Shown here: positions 34,517 to 44,083 of the stretch, piece by piece | Position numbering within the stretch: the first letter of the stretch is position 1 | Layout of the letters: the number at the start of each line of letters is the position of its first letter | Assembly: GCA_963665865.2 (NCBI GenBank) | Contig: CAXXWF010000001.1 | Coordinates: 1,302,001-1,366,000, forward strand | Reading direction: 5' to 3' | Length of the DNA: 64,000 nt | From: PHAA01 sp963665865 | Lineage (GTDB): Bacteria; Bacillota; Syntrophomonadia; Syntrophomonadales; Syntrophomonadaceae | The notes under the pieces: generated by a model | What the model was told of the DNA's origin: nothing | The model's database searches: none | What the model saw: only the letters and a program-made list of their open reading frames with translations | Program-made: the position numbers and the translations under genes

Positions 34517-36476
34517 TATCCGATTATGCAACTTTAGACAGCACCAGGATACTTTCATTGAATTTCCTAAGGCTCAAGAATTTGATATTCATATTATGGT
34601 AGGCCGCAATGGCTCAGGAAAGACAAATCTGTTAAGTGCAATTAATTGGTGCTTTTATGGTAAGGAGACTAGCGTTTCAGAAGAATCGGAAAAGCTTCCT
34701 TTAGTCAATGTGATAAGCTTAAAAGAGGCCAATGACAAAACCAGGCTGGATGTGGCAGTCATTATTATTGTTTCTAACGAGGATGGGGAAAAGATTGAGT
34801 TTAAAAGATCTCAGAAATTCTTTGCAGAACATAAAGCCGCGAAACCGATACCCGGTGATCAAGAGTTCACAGTTACTGCTTTTATTAGGGGTCACAATGA
34901 TCAAGTTTTGAAAGGGGAACGCGCAACACAAAAAGTAAGGAACTTTGTTCCCGAGCGCATACGGGAATTCTTCTTTTTTGATGGGGAACGATTAGACACT
35001 TATTTTATGAATGCAACCGGTACAAAAATAAGACAAGCGGTTAAAGATATTTCTCAATTGGATTTACTAGAGACACTGGAGAGACGATTAGATGAAATTC
35101 ATCGGGAGATGAGGCGAGCTTCATCTGATCACAATCCTAAAATAAAAGAACTAAACGATAAACTCATTATGAGAGAGCAGATCATTGAGGCTCTACAGGC
35201 GGGTATTAGAAAATCAAATAGTCAGATCGAAAATGCCGAGGAGCAACTAGAAGTGCTTGAAAAAAAACTTAGGGACATGCCCGATGTTGCTGTATTGGAA
35301 AATGAACGGGAAAAACGAGTCCAGCAGAAGAAAAATAAAGAAGCTCTTAGAGATAATAAAATTGTTGAAAAAGACAGCATTCTAATTGAATATGCTCGAC
35401 TTCTATTCTTGCGAAAGGCTATAGATTCGAGTCTCGATCTGATTAAAGGTAAAAGAGAGACAAAGGAGCTCCCCCCTCCTATTGATACGAAATTATTGCA
35501 AGATATTATTAATGAGCAAATTTGCTATATATGTGGCCGTCCGCTTGATGAAGCGTGTAAAAATTATGTTTGCAACTTAGGAGAAAATATTAAACAGACG
35601 TCTTTTATTGGTCAACAGCTTATGGTCATAGAGAATCCCTTGCATAGATTACGGGATAAGTCCGGTGAATTTGACAAGAAGAATAGTGAAATAACTATAG
35701 TCATTGCGGAATATGAACAAGAGATTACTGCACATGAAAAACGTATAAATGCAATAGATCAGGAACTTGCCAGTTTTTCATTAGAGGAAGTTAGAAGCCT
35801 TCAAAAGCAAAGAAAAGATTTTGAGACCATTCGAAACCAACAACGGGAGAAATTGGGTGGTCAAAAGAGAGACCTCCAATCAGCCATATTAGGGAAAGAA
35901 GATCTTGAAAAGAAACATAAATTGGAATTGGACAAGCAAGAAAAAGAGAAGAAACGTGTACAAGCGATATCTTTTTGTAAGCGTGCTCATGATATTGTGG
36001 TAAGCACCAATGCATCTATCATGGAACAAATTCGTTCTAAGATTGAAGAACGAACAAAGGAATTCTTTTTTGATTTAGTGTGGAAGAAAGAAACTTTCAA
36101 GAATGTAACGATAGATAAACAGTTCAAATTACATTTGGTTGACCGCTTTGAGTTTGAATGTCTGGGATCTATTAGTGCAGCCGAGAGGGAATTAATGGCA
36201 CTCTCATTTACGTTGGCGTTACACCTGGTGTCTGGATTTGACTCTCCTTTGGTTGTTGATACCCCGCTTTCCAGAGTATCGGATGACAATAGAGCTAATT
36301 TTGCTCGGGTTTTAAAAGAGGTGAGTCGTCAGAAGCAGATTATTTTGCTATTTACATTTGACGAATACTCTGATGAAGTGCAAAGTCATCTTGAGACCAT
36401 AAGCGCTAGTCGCCTTGGTCTTGAGGTTTTACCGGGTGAAAGAATTACTAAGATAGGGGGTATATATAATGCCTGA
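34503..36476 (+). CDS. DndD-like SMC/Rad50-type ATPase with zinc hook
   Basis: A 657-residue SMC-type protein. Walker A is GRNGSGKT (34-41), and FRQHQDTFIEF precedes it as in DndD/RecF. The family hallmark REFFFFDGERLD lies near residue 155. Two long coiled coils flank a zinc hook CYICGRP, midway through the protein. The ABC signature region (SAAERELMALS) and Walker B (PLVVDTPLSRVS) complete the head. In Dnd systems DndD supports sulfur modification. Here it sits beside a helicase and no sulfur-transfer gene, so its role is probably DNA surveillance. An AGGTGG site precedes the ATG inside the small gene. Confidence 0.85.
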   Translation: MRIDSIRLCNFRQHQDTFIEFPKAQEFDIHIMVGRNGSGKTNLLSAINWCFYGKETSVSEESEKLPLVNVISLKEANDKTRLDVAVIIIVSNEDGEKIEFKRSQKFFAEHKAAKPIPGDQEFTVTAFIRGHNDQVLKGERATQKVRNFVPERIREFFFFDGERLDTYFMNATGTKIRQAVKDISQLDLLETLERRLDEIHREMRRASSDHNPKIKELNDKLIMREQIIEALQAGIRKSNSQIENAEEQLEVLEKKLRDMPDVAVLENEREKRVQQKKNKEALRDNKIVEKDSILIEYARLLFLRKAIDSSLDLIKGKRETKELPPPIDTKLLQDIINEQICYICGRPLDEACKNYVCNLGENIKQTSFIGQQLMVIENPLHRLRDKSGEFDKKNSEITIVIAEYEQEITAHEKRINAIDQELASFSLEEVRSLQKQRKDFETIRNQQREKLGGQKRDLQSAILGKEDLEKKHKLELDKQEKEKKRVQAISFCKRAHDIVVSTNASIMEQIRSKIEERTKEFFFDLVWKKETFKNVTIDKQFKLHLVDRFEFECLGSISAAERELMALSFTLALHLVSGFDSPLVVDTPLSRVSDDNRANFARVLKEVSRQKQIILLFTFDEYSDEVQSHLETISASRLGLEVLPGERITKIGGIYNA

Positions 36477-36873
36477 AAAACCAGATAGATTATATATTGA
36501 TCAGAGTGATGTGCTGCGATTTGACGATCTTGAAAAGAGTGTGCGGATGTTTGGAAAGAGACAAAAAAAGGAATTATTCTTAACTGCAATGGCGATAGGT
36601 TGGAAGAATGAAGCGCGCATTCCGATTGGCAAAAGACAAGAGTTTGTGCGAATGGAGTATCTTAAACCTGAAGACGAGGCTCTTATTTGTGCGGTAGCTA
36701 TCTCTGCAGAATCAGTTGATGTACTTGCTGACCCATTGAAAGTTATTCAGATAGCTGAAGAATACGCGCATGGGGGTATTCCGTTGTTGATTGCGAAAAT
36801 CAATCATCCAGGGTCATTTGAGAAGAATTTTGAAAAGGAATTACTCGAGAACTATGGAGAGTTGTTTAGATAG
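36469..36873 (+). CDS. Dnd-system-associated protein 4-like
   Basis: A 134-residue protein overlapping the end of the SMC-like gene by eight bases. It resembles the Dnd-associated protein 4 family: LFLTAMAIGWKNEARIPI, ALICAVAISAESVDVLAD and the hallmark IAEEYAHGGIPLL. Its molecular role is unknown, but the family occurs in phosphorothioation restriction clusters. Assignment is by recognition of this pattern and by its neighbours. Confidence 0.65.
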   Translation: MPEKPDRLYIDQSDVLRFDDLEKSVRMFGKRQKKELFLTAMAIGWKNEARIPIGKRQEFVRMEYLKPEDEALICAVAISAESVDVLADPLKVIQIAEEYAHGGIPLLIAKINHPGSFEKNFEKELLENYGELFR

Positions 36874-36909
36874 TTCAAGCAAATGAGACTATTTATTAAG
36901 GAGAGCACT

Positions 36910-37941
36910 ATGGGAAATGATGCAAGAATTGAGACCAGTGCAATTAAGGTTTCGCAACGGCCTTTATGGCTTAAAGATGAAATTGGATTTATAAAAGAGT
37001 GCGATTTTTTTGTGTTTTCGTTATCTTCAACGGAATTACTTAAAATAGCTGAATTCCAAGGACGCAGGGAATCTCCTGTGGGGGTACAAAGAGATCATAA
37101 AAAGGAAAGAGATAAAGAAATAGGTGGGTTTATTGCGTCAGAGCATCCATTTTTCCCGAATACTATAATAATCAACATTCCTTTGGAATTTAAAGACATT
37201 TATTATGATGAAATAAAGAAAGTATTAAAGGTTAATATACCCGAAAAAAAGGCCTATGTTATTGATGGTCAACATAGGCTTAAAGCCTTTGCTTCTGAAT
37301 ACAGCAAACAAGTTGAACTTGACATGGTGGTTTCAGCCTATTTTGGCTTGGAACTTCCTACAATTGCAGAGATTTTCACTCGAATTAATTATTTTCAAAA
37401 ACAAGTAAATAAGTCTTTGGTATATGATCTTCTCGAATTTAATACTGATCCCAGTTTTAAGGTATATAAAGAAGCACATGAAATAGCATCAATTCTTAAT
37501 TATCAAATCGGATCACCGTTTTATGGAAGGATTAAAATGTTAGGTGTAGGTGAAGGTATGCTTAGTCAGGCAGCCTTTGTTGAATCACTATCTACAAAAT
37601 ACAAGATAGTTGAATTATTAAATCCTTATACAAAAAATATTGAAGATAAAGCATATATTATTGATTCATATTTTGATTCGGCTAGAGATAGTTTTAAAAA
37701 GGTTTATGATAAAGACTATTTTATCTTTTCCAGTAGTGTAATTTTCTACTCGTTATCCAAGGTATTAAATCAAATATTACAGAATGCTGCCAACGACGCC
37801 ACCAAATTAGACTTTAATCGATATACTTATGCAATAGCAAGTTGCGGTATCACTATCGAGAAAATTAGATCGTTTGGTGGACTATCTGGCGTTAATGCAC
37901 TCTCTCAAATTTTTCTTAAAGCGCTAGAAGGTGAAAAATGA
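36910..37941 (+). CDS. DGQHR-domain protein (DndB-like)
   Basis: A 343-residue protein with the diagnostic YVIDGQHRLKAF motif near residue 113. A ParB/sulfiredoxin-like fold is followed by IFTRINYFQKQVNKSLVYDL. DndB of phosphorothioation systems is the best-known member and acts as a repressor or DNA-modification accessory; DGQHR proteins also occur as defence-island accessories. AGGAGA precedes this ATG, which is nine codons into the longest frame. It is followed with a near overlap by the metallo-beta-lactamase gene. Confidence 0.85.
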   Translation: MGNDARIETSAIKVSQRPLWLKDEIGFIKECDFFVFSLSSTELLKIAEFQGRRESPVGVQRDHKKERDKEIGGFIASEHPFFPNTIIINIPLEFKDIYYDEIKKVLKVNIPEKKAYVIDGQHRLKAFASEYSKQVELDMVVSAYFGLELPTIAEIFTRINYFQKQVNKSLVYDLLEFNTDPSFKVYKEAHEIASILNYQIGSPFYGRIKMLGVGEGMLSQAAFVESLSTKYKIVELLNPYTKNIEDKAYIIDSYFDSARDSFKKVYDKDYFIFSSSVIFYSLSKVLNQILQNAANDATKLDFNRYTYAIASCGITIEKIRSFGGLSGVNALSQIFLKALEGEK

Positions 37942-37942
37942 T

Positions 37943-40243
37943 ATGGTAAAATCTCAAAAAGACCGCTTGAAAGATTTTCTGCCACGTGAAATAAATAGGA
38001 TACAAACTTCTATTGAACACGATTTTCAAAATTTTTTAGGGGAAATTGAAACGAAGGAAGAACAACAAAGTATACTAATCAAAAGCTATAGAAGAATTCC
38101 GCTGGGTTGCGAAAGTTTTTTTATGGTATTACGACGATGGAACTCGTATACGCCAAGTCTGCCATTAAATAATCTTGGTAAAATGGATCTATATCAACAT
38201 AGTATTGGCGGTGGATATTTTTTATATATAGAAGGTAAGGAGAATGAAATTGATGCAGGATATGGATTAGTAATTGATCCTGGATACAACTTTATACACA
38301 ATTTTGGTTTATCTGGATTTTGTATTGATGATATAGATGGTATATTAATTACCCATGCACACAATGATCACACTAATGATTTTGAATCAATTTTAAGTCT
38401 TCTCTATCAAAGAAACAAAAAATTCAAAGGTAAAAGAAAATCCAAAAAAGTAGATTTATTCTTAAATGTTGGTTCTTTTAAAAAATTCTCAAATTATCTT
38501 GATCTGGCTAATAAAAGCAAAGAAAACTATTTAGGAAATGTTATTGTAATGAGCCCTGGGCAGGTTTATAAAATACCGGGTAGAGAGGATTTAAAATGTG
38601 AAATATTAACGTTATATACAAGGCACAATGAAATCGTAACTAGAGATTACTCATTGGGAATATGTTTTAAAATATATGATACTAATTTACTGTTGACAAG
38701 TGATACTGGATGGTGTTTTGAGACTGCAATTAGAAATCAGGAATTTTTGGAAAAAAATAATATAGATTTAGATAACGAAAGTGGGTCCACAAATATTGAT
38801 GTTCTTGTAGTACATATTGGATCTATACAAAAAAAGGAATTTGACATTAAAGGTGATTGTAGTAATATTCAAGAATATTTTTACGAATCACATTTAGGTA
38901 TTTTAGGGGTAATTAGTGCAATAGAAAAGTATAAACCTGAGTTATGCATAATTTCTGAATTTGGCGAGGAGCTTGTAAACCTTAGAGGAAAATTAAGTGA
39001 TGAAATTGAAACTACATGCCGGACAATTCGCCCTGATTTACGCTGTATACCTGGAGATATTGGCTTGTTAATATGTTTGGACTCCAAACAAGCTCTTTGT
39101 TATGCAAGTGAAAAACTTATTGATTGGAGTGAATTAGATTATTCTGATATTAAAGATGATAAAAGTGGGCAAAGGAGCATCTATTATTACGGAAAAGGTA
39201 TTTACAGTGGTTTAGCTAACAAACAAGAATTAATTCAAATCTTAAAAGTAAAAGATGGCCTTAAATATCTCAAAAACTACAATTTAGAAAAGATCATTGA
39301 TAGTTTTGAATTAAATGGCAATATGTTAAATGAACACGAGTTGCTTAAGGATTTTTCCGAGCTTGTTTGGGATTGTAAAGATCCATTTTTTAATTCAGCT
39401 GAATACGAATATATCGGGATATTATTTGCTTTGTCACATTATATTGAAAATCCGTTAAATATATTGAATGTAATTTGCCAAAGTAATAGGATGGATTATA
39501 TAGAAGAATTCTTAGAAGTTTATAGCCTTGATACTTATTTATTAAAAAAATTTATGAGAATATGTGGATTAAATGGTATTTCGGGGCCTGATTCTGATAT
39601 GTATGAGAATTTAAGATTTCTAGGAAACAAACAATTTATGGACGATTTTATCAAATATTACTGCGATAGTAATGAAGAAAAAGCCAAAGAAGCACTTGCA
39701 TTAATTGGCACGGGAACCTTAAACGACGGCTGGGAGGAACTAAGTGAAGAACGACAAATAGAAATTATCATCGATTGTCAAGGAGAATTTGAGGAAGACC
39801 TTCGAATAATTGAGCTTAATGACAAGCAAAAAAAATTAGGGGAATTCATTCAAGATTGGTATGACAAAAAGGATAAGATATTTGAATTTAACAAACTTTT
39901 TAAATCAGGTAAATCTTCTGTATTACTTGATACTACAGAACTTGAACAAATTTTTGACAAAGAAATTGATGGAATGGAAATTGAACGCTTAAAAAGTTTG
40001 ATTAAGCGCAAAGAAGAGCTTGAAACATTTAGTAATAAAATGGATGCTTGGGGAAATGAGCTAAAAGATAAAATAACTGAATTCTTGAATCAAAGAGTAG
40101 TAAGAGAGGAAATAACAAGTACTTATCCAGATTCACTTTTTCATTTGTTTTATCAAATATTAAAATACGAAGCAAATAATGAAGATGATATAGTGGAAAT
40201 AACAAATTTAGTAGGTGACGCAATAGCATTTTTAAGTGAATAG
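37943..40243 (+). CDS. Large metallo-beta-lactamase-fold protein, defence-associated
   Basis: A 766-residue protein. Its N-terminal ~370 residues form a metallo-beta-lactamase fold with the metal motif ILITHAHNDHTNDF (HxHxDH from residue 138), a distal TSDTGW aspartate and a histidine in VVHIGS. About 400 further residues are helical and unassigned, ending in coiled-coil-like stretches rich in E, K and D. The fold suggests a nuclease or hydrolase. The gene is strikingly AT-rich relative to the window. An AAGGTGA site lies at the end of the DGQHR gene; an in-frame GTG four codons upstream is the alternative start. Confidence 0.78.
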   Translation: MVKSQKDRLKDFLPREINRIQTSIEHDFQNFLGEIETKEEQQSILIKSYRRIPLGCESFFMVLRRWNSYTPSLPLNNLGKMDLYQHSIGGGYFLYIEGKENEIDAGYGLVIDPGYNFIHNFGLSGFCIDDIDGILITHAHNDHTNDFESILSLLYQRNKKFKGKRKSKKVDLFLNVGSFKKFSNYLDLANKSKENYLGNVIVMSPGQVYKIPGREDLKCEILTLYTRHNEIVTRDYSLGICFKIYDTNLLLTSDTGWCFETAIRNQEFLEKNNIDLDNESGSTNIDVLVVHIGSIQKKEFDIKGDCSNIQEYFYESHLGILGVISAIEKYKPELCIISEFGEELVNLRGKLSDEIETTCRTIRPDLRCIPGDIGLLICLDSKQALCYASEKLIDWSELDYSDIKDDKSGQRSIYYYGKGIYSGLANKQELIQILKVKDGLKYLKNYNLEKIIDSFELNGNMLNEHELLKDFSELVWDCKDPFFNSAEYEYIGILFALSHYIENPLNILNVICQSNRMDYIEEFLEVYSLDTYLLKKFMRICGLNGISGPDSDMYENLRFLGNKQFMDDFIKYYCDSNEEKAKEALALIGTGTLNDGWEELSEERQIEIIIDCQGEFEEDLRIIELNDKQKKLGEFIQDWYDKKDKIFEFNKLFKSGKSSVLLDTTELEQIFDKEIDGMEIERLKSLIKRKEELETFSNKMDAWGNELKDKITEFLNQRVVREEITSTYPDSLFHLFYQILKYEANNEDDIVEITNLVGDAIAFLSE

Positions 40244-40267
40244 TGTTTAGTATAAATGCAACAATCA

Positions 40268-41623
40268 TTAAAAGGGTTTTGGTTTACATTCCAGCAGAAT
40301 GTTTTTAATAATTATTTCACTCTGATTCTTTTCACATGTTTTAGTAATCACGTCAAATACCTTTTCTAATAGGAGCTTTTCTTTGATGGAGAGACTCGTA
40401 GCTAGGTTAAGTATAGTATATTTTGTAGGTAGGTTACGGCCTGATTTGTTAGTAATTAAGCTAAGCTTTTTAAAAGAATTTGGTTCCAGGTTTCTATTAT
40501 TGGATATGGCCCTAATTTCTTTAGATAAACTAGTTCCAAGAATTGATAGTTGTTTTGACAGTTGTTTGTAAATAGAGGTAGCTTCAAAATCATCACGCCT
40601 AGCATTAGGAATTAGTTGTTTGTCAAAGACAAATACTTCACCTTGAAGCCATCCATTAAAACGTTCTTCTTTAAATATTGAATTTAAGGTACTACGAGTT
40701 CCAACCAACATATTATCTTTTCTAAAGCGTAGTCCTTTAATTTTGTCATCAATAATGGTTCCCAAATATTTGGATTGTCCATACCATAAAACCGCTAGTA
40801 GCGTGCCATCTTCGTGATAGATATTATTAAAAATGATATTTTTCATAGAATCTATCTGATTGCGAGAAACATTTACCATGAATTCATCACTATATAATTT
40901 AAATAACTGTTCACTCTGCCTGGATTGGCTATGCATTAAAATCTGGTAGCTTTGCAAAGGATAGCCAGCTTGTATAAGGTGTTCTTCGATAGTTTTACCC
41001 CAAGAAAAACATGCTCGATTATAGGGCAGAGGGGCAATCTGGCTTAAATAGTTAGCCACATGATCACGGTTTAGTATATTATCCGAATCAGTTACGTCTT
41101 CGAGAATAACTCTAAAATAATGGGCATCAACTGCTACATTAAAGGATGTTGAAGAGGTCGTGCTTTCAATGGCTTTAACCAAATCATAATCTTCATAATG
41201 ACCCGGTATCATTATTTCGCGCAAGTGTGTACAATCAAGTGAAATATTTGTTCCGATAGCTTCTCCTGGATATGTCATTTGAAATGTTATCTTTCCAGAA
41301 CATGCAATTCCAGAAAGTCTGCCAATTCCACGAAATCCCCGCCGTGCAGAAAGAGATTTGTTAGAATTACCTATATCCAATAGTGTTTCCAACGCGGTTG
41401 CCTGCGAAACCCCCATACCATTATCCTCGATTTGAATACATCTTCCAGGCTGATCTATTTCTACTATAACCTGGCCCTCATTATGGGACAATAGACCCTT
41501 TTCCACAGCATCATCTATAGAATCGATTGCATTTTGAATATATTCTCTATAAAGAACCATCGAACTTAAATACATGCCTGCAGTTAATGATTCCAACGTA
41601 TGTTTACCGACAACAATATTCAT
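40268..41623 (-). CDS. GHKL (Hsp90-like) ATPase, defence-associated
   Basis: A 451-residue ATPase of the gyrase-Hsp90-kinase-MutL type. The N-box is REYIQNAIDSID (Glu27, Asn31), G1 is IEDNGMGVSQA, and G2 is RRGFRGIGRLSG. The remainder (residues ~180-451) has no recognised domain. It starts 13 bases after the stop of the radical SAM gene, so the two are co-transcribed, and it converges on the metallo-beta-lactamase gene with only 24 bases between stops. Such ATPases occur in some phage-defence modules as conformational switches. Confidence 0.8.
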   Translation of the reverse strand: MNIVVGKHTLESLTAGMYLSSMVLYREYIQNAIDSIDDAVEKGLLSHNEGQVIVEIDQPGRCIQIEDNGMGVSQATALETLLDIGNSNKSLSARRGFRGIGRLSGIACSGKITFQMTYPGEAIGTNISLDCTHLREIMIPGHYEDYDLVKAIESTTSSTSFNVAVDAHYFRVILEDVTDSDNILNRDHVANYLSQIAPLPYNRACFSWGKTIEEHLIQAGYPLQSYQILMHSQSRQSEQLFKLYSDEFMVNVSRNQIDSMKNIIFNNIYHEDGTLLAVLWYGQSKYLGTIIDDKIKGLRFRKDNMLVGTRSTLNSIFKEERFNGWLQGEVFVFDKQLIPNARRDDFEATSIYKQLSKQLSILGTSLSKEIRAISNNRNLEPNSFKKLSLITNKSGRNLPTKYTILNLATSLSIKEKLLLEKVFDVITKTCEKNQSEIIIKNILLECKPKPF

Positions 41624-41636
41624 GCCTTTCCTACCC

Positions 41637-43709
41637 CTAACCGAACAGTATTCCAGATATATCTCCAATTATTTTATCTGCCTCTAGTATATCTAAACAC
41701 AGCTCCGCATTAATCACACTATTTGTCTTATCACAAAAACTATGGAATTCGTTTCTTAGATTTTCCCGGAGGGCATTATAATTAGAAGTTAAGATCAGCT
41801 GTTTTATCTCTTCTAGCTGCTCTAATGACAGAAGATCCAGATCACAATATGCTTTCAGAACTTTAAGCACTTCAATATCTACATAATAAAAACCCATAAA
41901 CAGCTTGAGTTTGTGTAGATTATCCAGGAAAAAGTCATTCCTGCCTTTTGTATCTGTACACTTTGTATCTATCCAGTTGCAGATAAGTAACGCCACTCCA
42001 TATTGTTTAAAAACCTTGGCATATCCTCCCAACAGTTTATATGAAGTATGGTTAATCAAAATATGATTAGCAATGTGTTGTATAAAATTTGAGAACTCCG
42101 TTGTGCAGTAGTTAAGGACTAGTCGTTGGTCTTCGTCGTTTTTTAATTGTGAAAGTAGAGTTAAAAATTGAGTGGGCGAAAAATAGTGTAAAATTATTTT
42201 TTTATAATCGTCGTCAGGTAGTTCCTGATATTGTTTTATTGAGAATTCATTGGATGCAATGATCTGGCTAAAATATTGTCTGTTATCTAGTTTTCTAAAA
42301 AGTCTTTCCCATTCGTCCCACATTGCCTTCTGAGAAGCTTTATGCCGGATCTTTTTTTCTCGCTGCTCAGGGCTATCTTTAGATGAATATTTTAAAACTC
42401 CCCTACCGGCCAATATTGGTTCGGGCATCAAGAGAAACTTCATAAATTCCTCAACATTCTCACCAAAGGCTGCCTCAAAGAAAGATAGACCAGATACGCC
42501 TTTCCCTCGAGTTGGAGTCAACATCACTTGAATAGCTCGGAGATATTTTTTGTTCCATTGAGGACTGTTAACAAAACCACGTTTTTTATGATGAAGGGGG
42601 ATATATCGCATAGGAAATGAATAGATGCTAACTCGTTCACCTGGACCTGCGGTAGAGTTTAGTATTTCCTTCAGGTCAAGAGAAATTCTCAGCCTGTTAT
42701 AAAGGTCCTCAGGAGTATCGGCCGGGTATTTGTGCCCTTTGCCAGTGCTTTCTTCAGCATTATATAGGATATAGTTTGAAAACTCTCTTATACCAGCGTT
42801 AACACATCTATTTATAGCTGTAACGTATTTGTCTTTATCATTAATATGGTCAAAAGCAATTCGGGCTGGTTTTATAGCTAACTTTCCAAGAAGATCAGCC
42901 TTTTGTTGGGTTAATAAATTTGCATCCAAACCCTGATTGAAATCAATATGTCGGTTAACAATTTTGCCCGAACGTTGGTTGATACATGTGGCACCCTTGC
43001 CAAACCCTAATTTAATAATCTCATCAACAATCTGTTTAAATTTACTAGACCTCAAGACATTGTTATCCAAGAGTAACAGATCTCGTTTAAGCTCACCTTT
43101 TTTTCCGTTGACCTTGTCATTGGAACGAATAGATTTAATTTGTTTGCGGATACAGACTCTTTCAATATACTGAGGCTCAAGGGTTCTGACTGCACAAAAA
43201 CTGCAATTCATACCGCAGCCGCGAGTAGTGTATGCAAAATAGGAATTGGCATAAGCATACTTGTATTCTATATCATTTAAAATAGAATAATCCGGAGGAA
43301 GTGAGTCTATTTGGGCATCATCAAGTTCGCCATAATCGTTAAAGCCAGCTTTGCCATGCTCATTTAGTAATCCTGTTATCGGATGTATCCCTGTTTCCTT
43401 TTCAAACTCATCAGGCATCAAGGTAGCTGCTATACCACCAATGAATATCTTGCTACAATCACTGCCTACTAGTTGTTTGGCATATTCAATGGTCTTCTTG
43501 GTTTCCGCCCATTCAAAAGTGAATAAGGTAGTGATATATATTTTGTCCCAGCAAGTATTGATGTATTGACTATCGTGAGGTATTTTTCCTTTAGCAAAAA
43601 ATACGAACTCATCCTTTCGGATGAACTTATGGTAATAGGAAATCTTCATCAATCCAAGTGGAGGATATTTTGCTATGTAATTTGGTTCTAATAAAAGGAT
43701 TTTTGCCAT
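41637..43709 (-). CDS. Radical SAM protein with B12-binding-like N-terminal domain
   Basis: A 690-residue protein. The N-terminal ~150 residues look like a cobalamin-binding-type Rossmann domain (AKILLLEPNYIAKYPPLGLM, IFIGGIAATLMPDEFEKETG) without an obvious DxHxxG. The radical SAM core begins YTTRGCGMNCSFC (C165, C169, C172). The last ~250 residues are unassigned. The chosen ATG has GGGAG seven bases upstream, 18 codons into the longest frame. Its partner is the GHKL ATPase. It lies inside the defence island and could chemically modify nucleic acid or protein; that is inference only. Confidence 0.82.
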   Translation of the reverse strand: MAKILLLEPNYIAKYPPLGLMKISYYHKFIRKDEFVFFAKGKIPHDSQYINTCWDKIYITTLFTFEWAETKKTIEYAKQLVGSDCSKIFIGGIAATLMPDEFEKETGIHPITGLLNEHGKAGFNDYGELDDAQIDSLPPDYSILNDIEYKYAYANSYFAYTTRGCGMNCSFCAVRTLEPQYIERVCIRKQIKSIRSNDKVNGKKGELKRDLLLLDNNVLRSSKFKQIVDEIIKLGFGKGATCINQRSGKIVNRHIDFNQGLDANLLTQQKADLLGKLAIKPARIAFDHINDKDKYVTAINRCVNAGIREFSNYILYNAEESTGKGHKYPADTPEDLYNRLRISLDLKEILNSTAGPGERVSIYSFPMRYIPLHHKKRGFVNSPQWNKKYLRAIQVMLTPTRGKGVSGLSFFEAAFGENVEEFMKFLLMPEPILAGRGVLKYSSKDSPEQREKKIRHKASQKAMWDEWERLFRKLDNRQYFSQIIASNEFSIKQYQELPDDDYKKIILHYFSPTQFLTLLSQLKNDEDQRLVLNYCTTEFSNFIQHIANHILINHTSYKLLGGYAKVFKQYGVALLICNWIDTKCTDTKGRNDFFLDNLHKLKLFMGFYYVDIEVLKVLKAYCDLDLLSLEQLEEIKQLILTSNYNALRENLRNEFHSFCDKTNSVINAELCLDILEADKIIGDISGILFG

Positions 43710-43925
43710 ACATCTACTCCCGAAAAGCGTTAATTTTGGACACACTTCTTTAAAATATAACATATAACTAAGCGACTTGGATCATATTTCCTCATCTATA
43801 AATAAAATAAAAGGACTAAATGATTACCCTGTCGAAATCTATTCCTTTCTATACAAAAATTACCATACCATATAATGTGAAATATGGTTATTTGATACCG
43901 ATATATTTTCACAGGAGGGAAATAT

Positions 43926-44081
43926 ATGCAGTTAAACCATGAGCAGAAGCGGATTATTAATGCCAAACCTAACGGACATAGGCTATTAAAAGGCGTAGCT
44001 AGCTCTGGAAAAACCACCATAGCAGTTACACGCGTGCCCTTTTTATTACATAATTACTACTTTGATGAATCAGGGAGGTAA
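43926..44081 (+). pseudogene. Truncated UvrD-like (SF1) helicase stub with intact Walker A
   Basis: A 51-residue frame, with AGGAGGG before the ATG, matches the very start of UvrD/Rep-like helicases: NHEQKRIINAKPNGHRLLKG, then VASSGKTTIAV and FLLHNYYF. It stops two bases before the NERD gene. Intact homologues run several hundred residues further. The helicase body appears to have been deleted, leaving the Walker A end. Confidence 0.7.
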
Positions 44082-44083
44082 AC

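Noticed and set aside
32194..37941. A complete Dnd phosphorothioation system
   Set aside because: No DndA, DndC or DndE gene can be seen within the window; only DndB-like, DndD-like and associated proteins are present.
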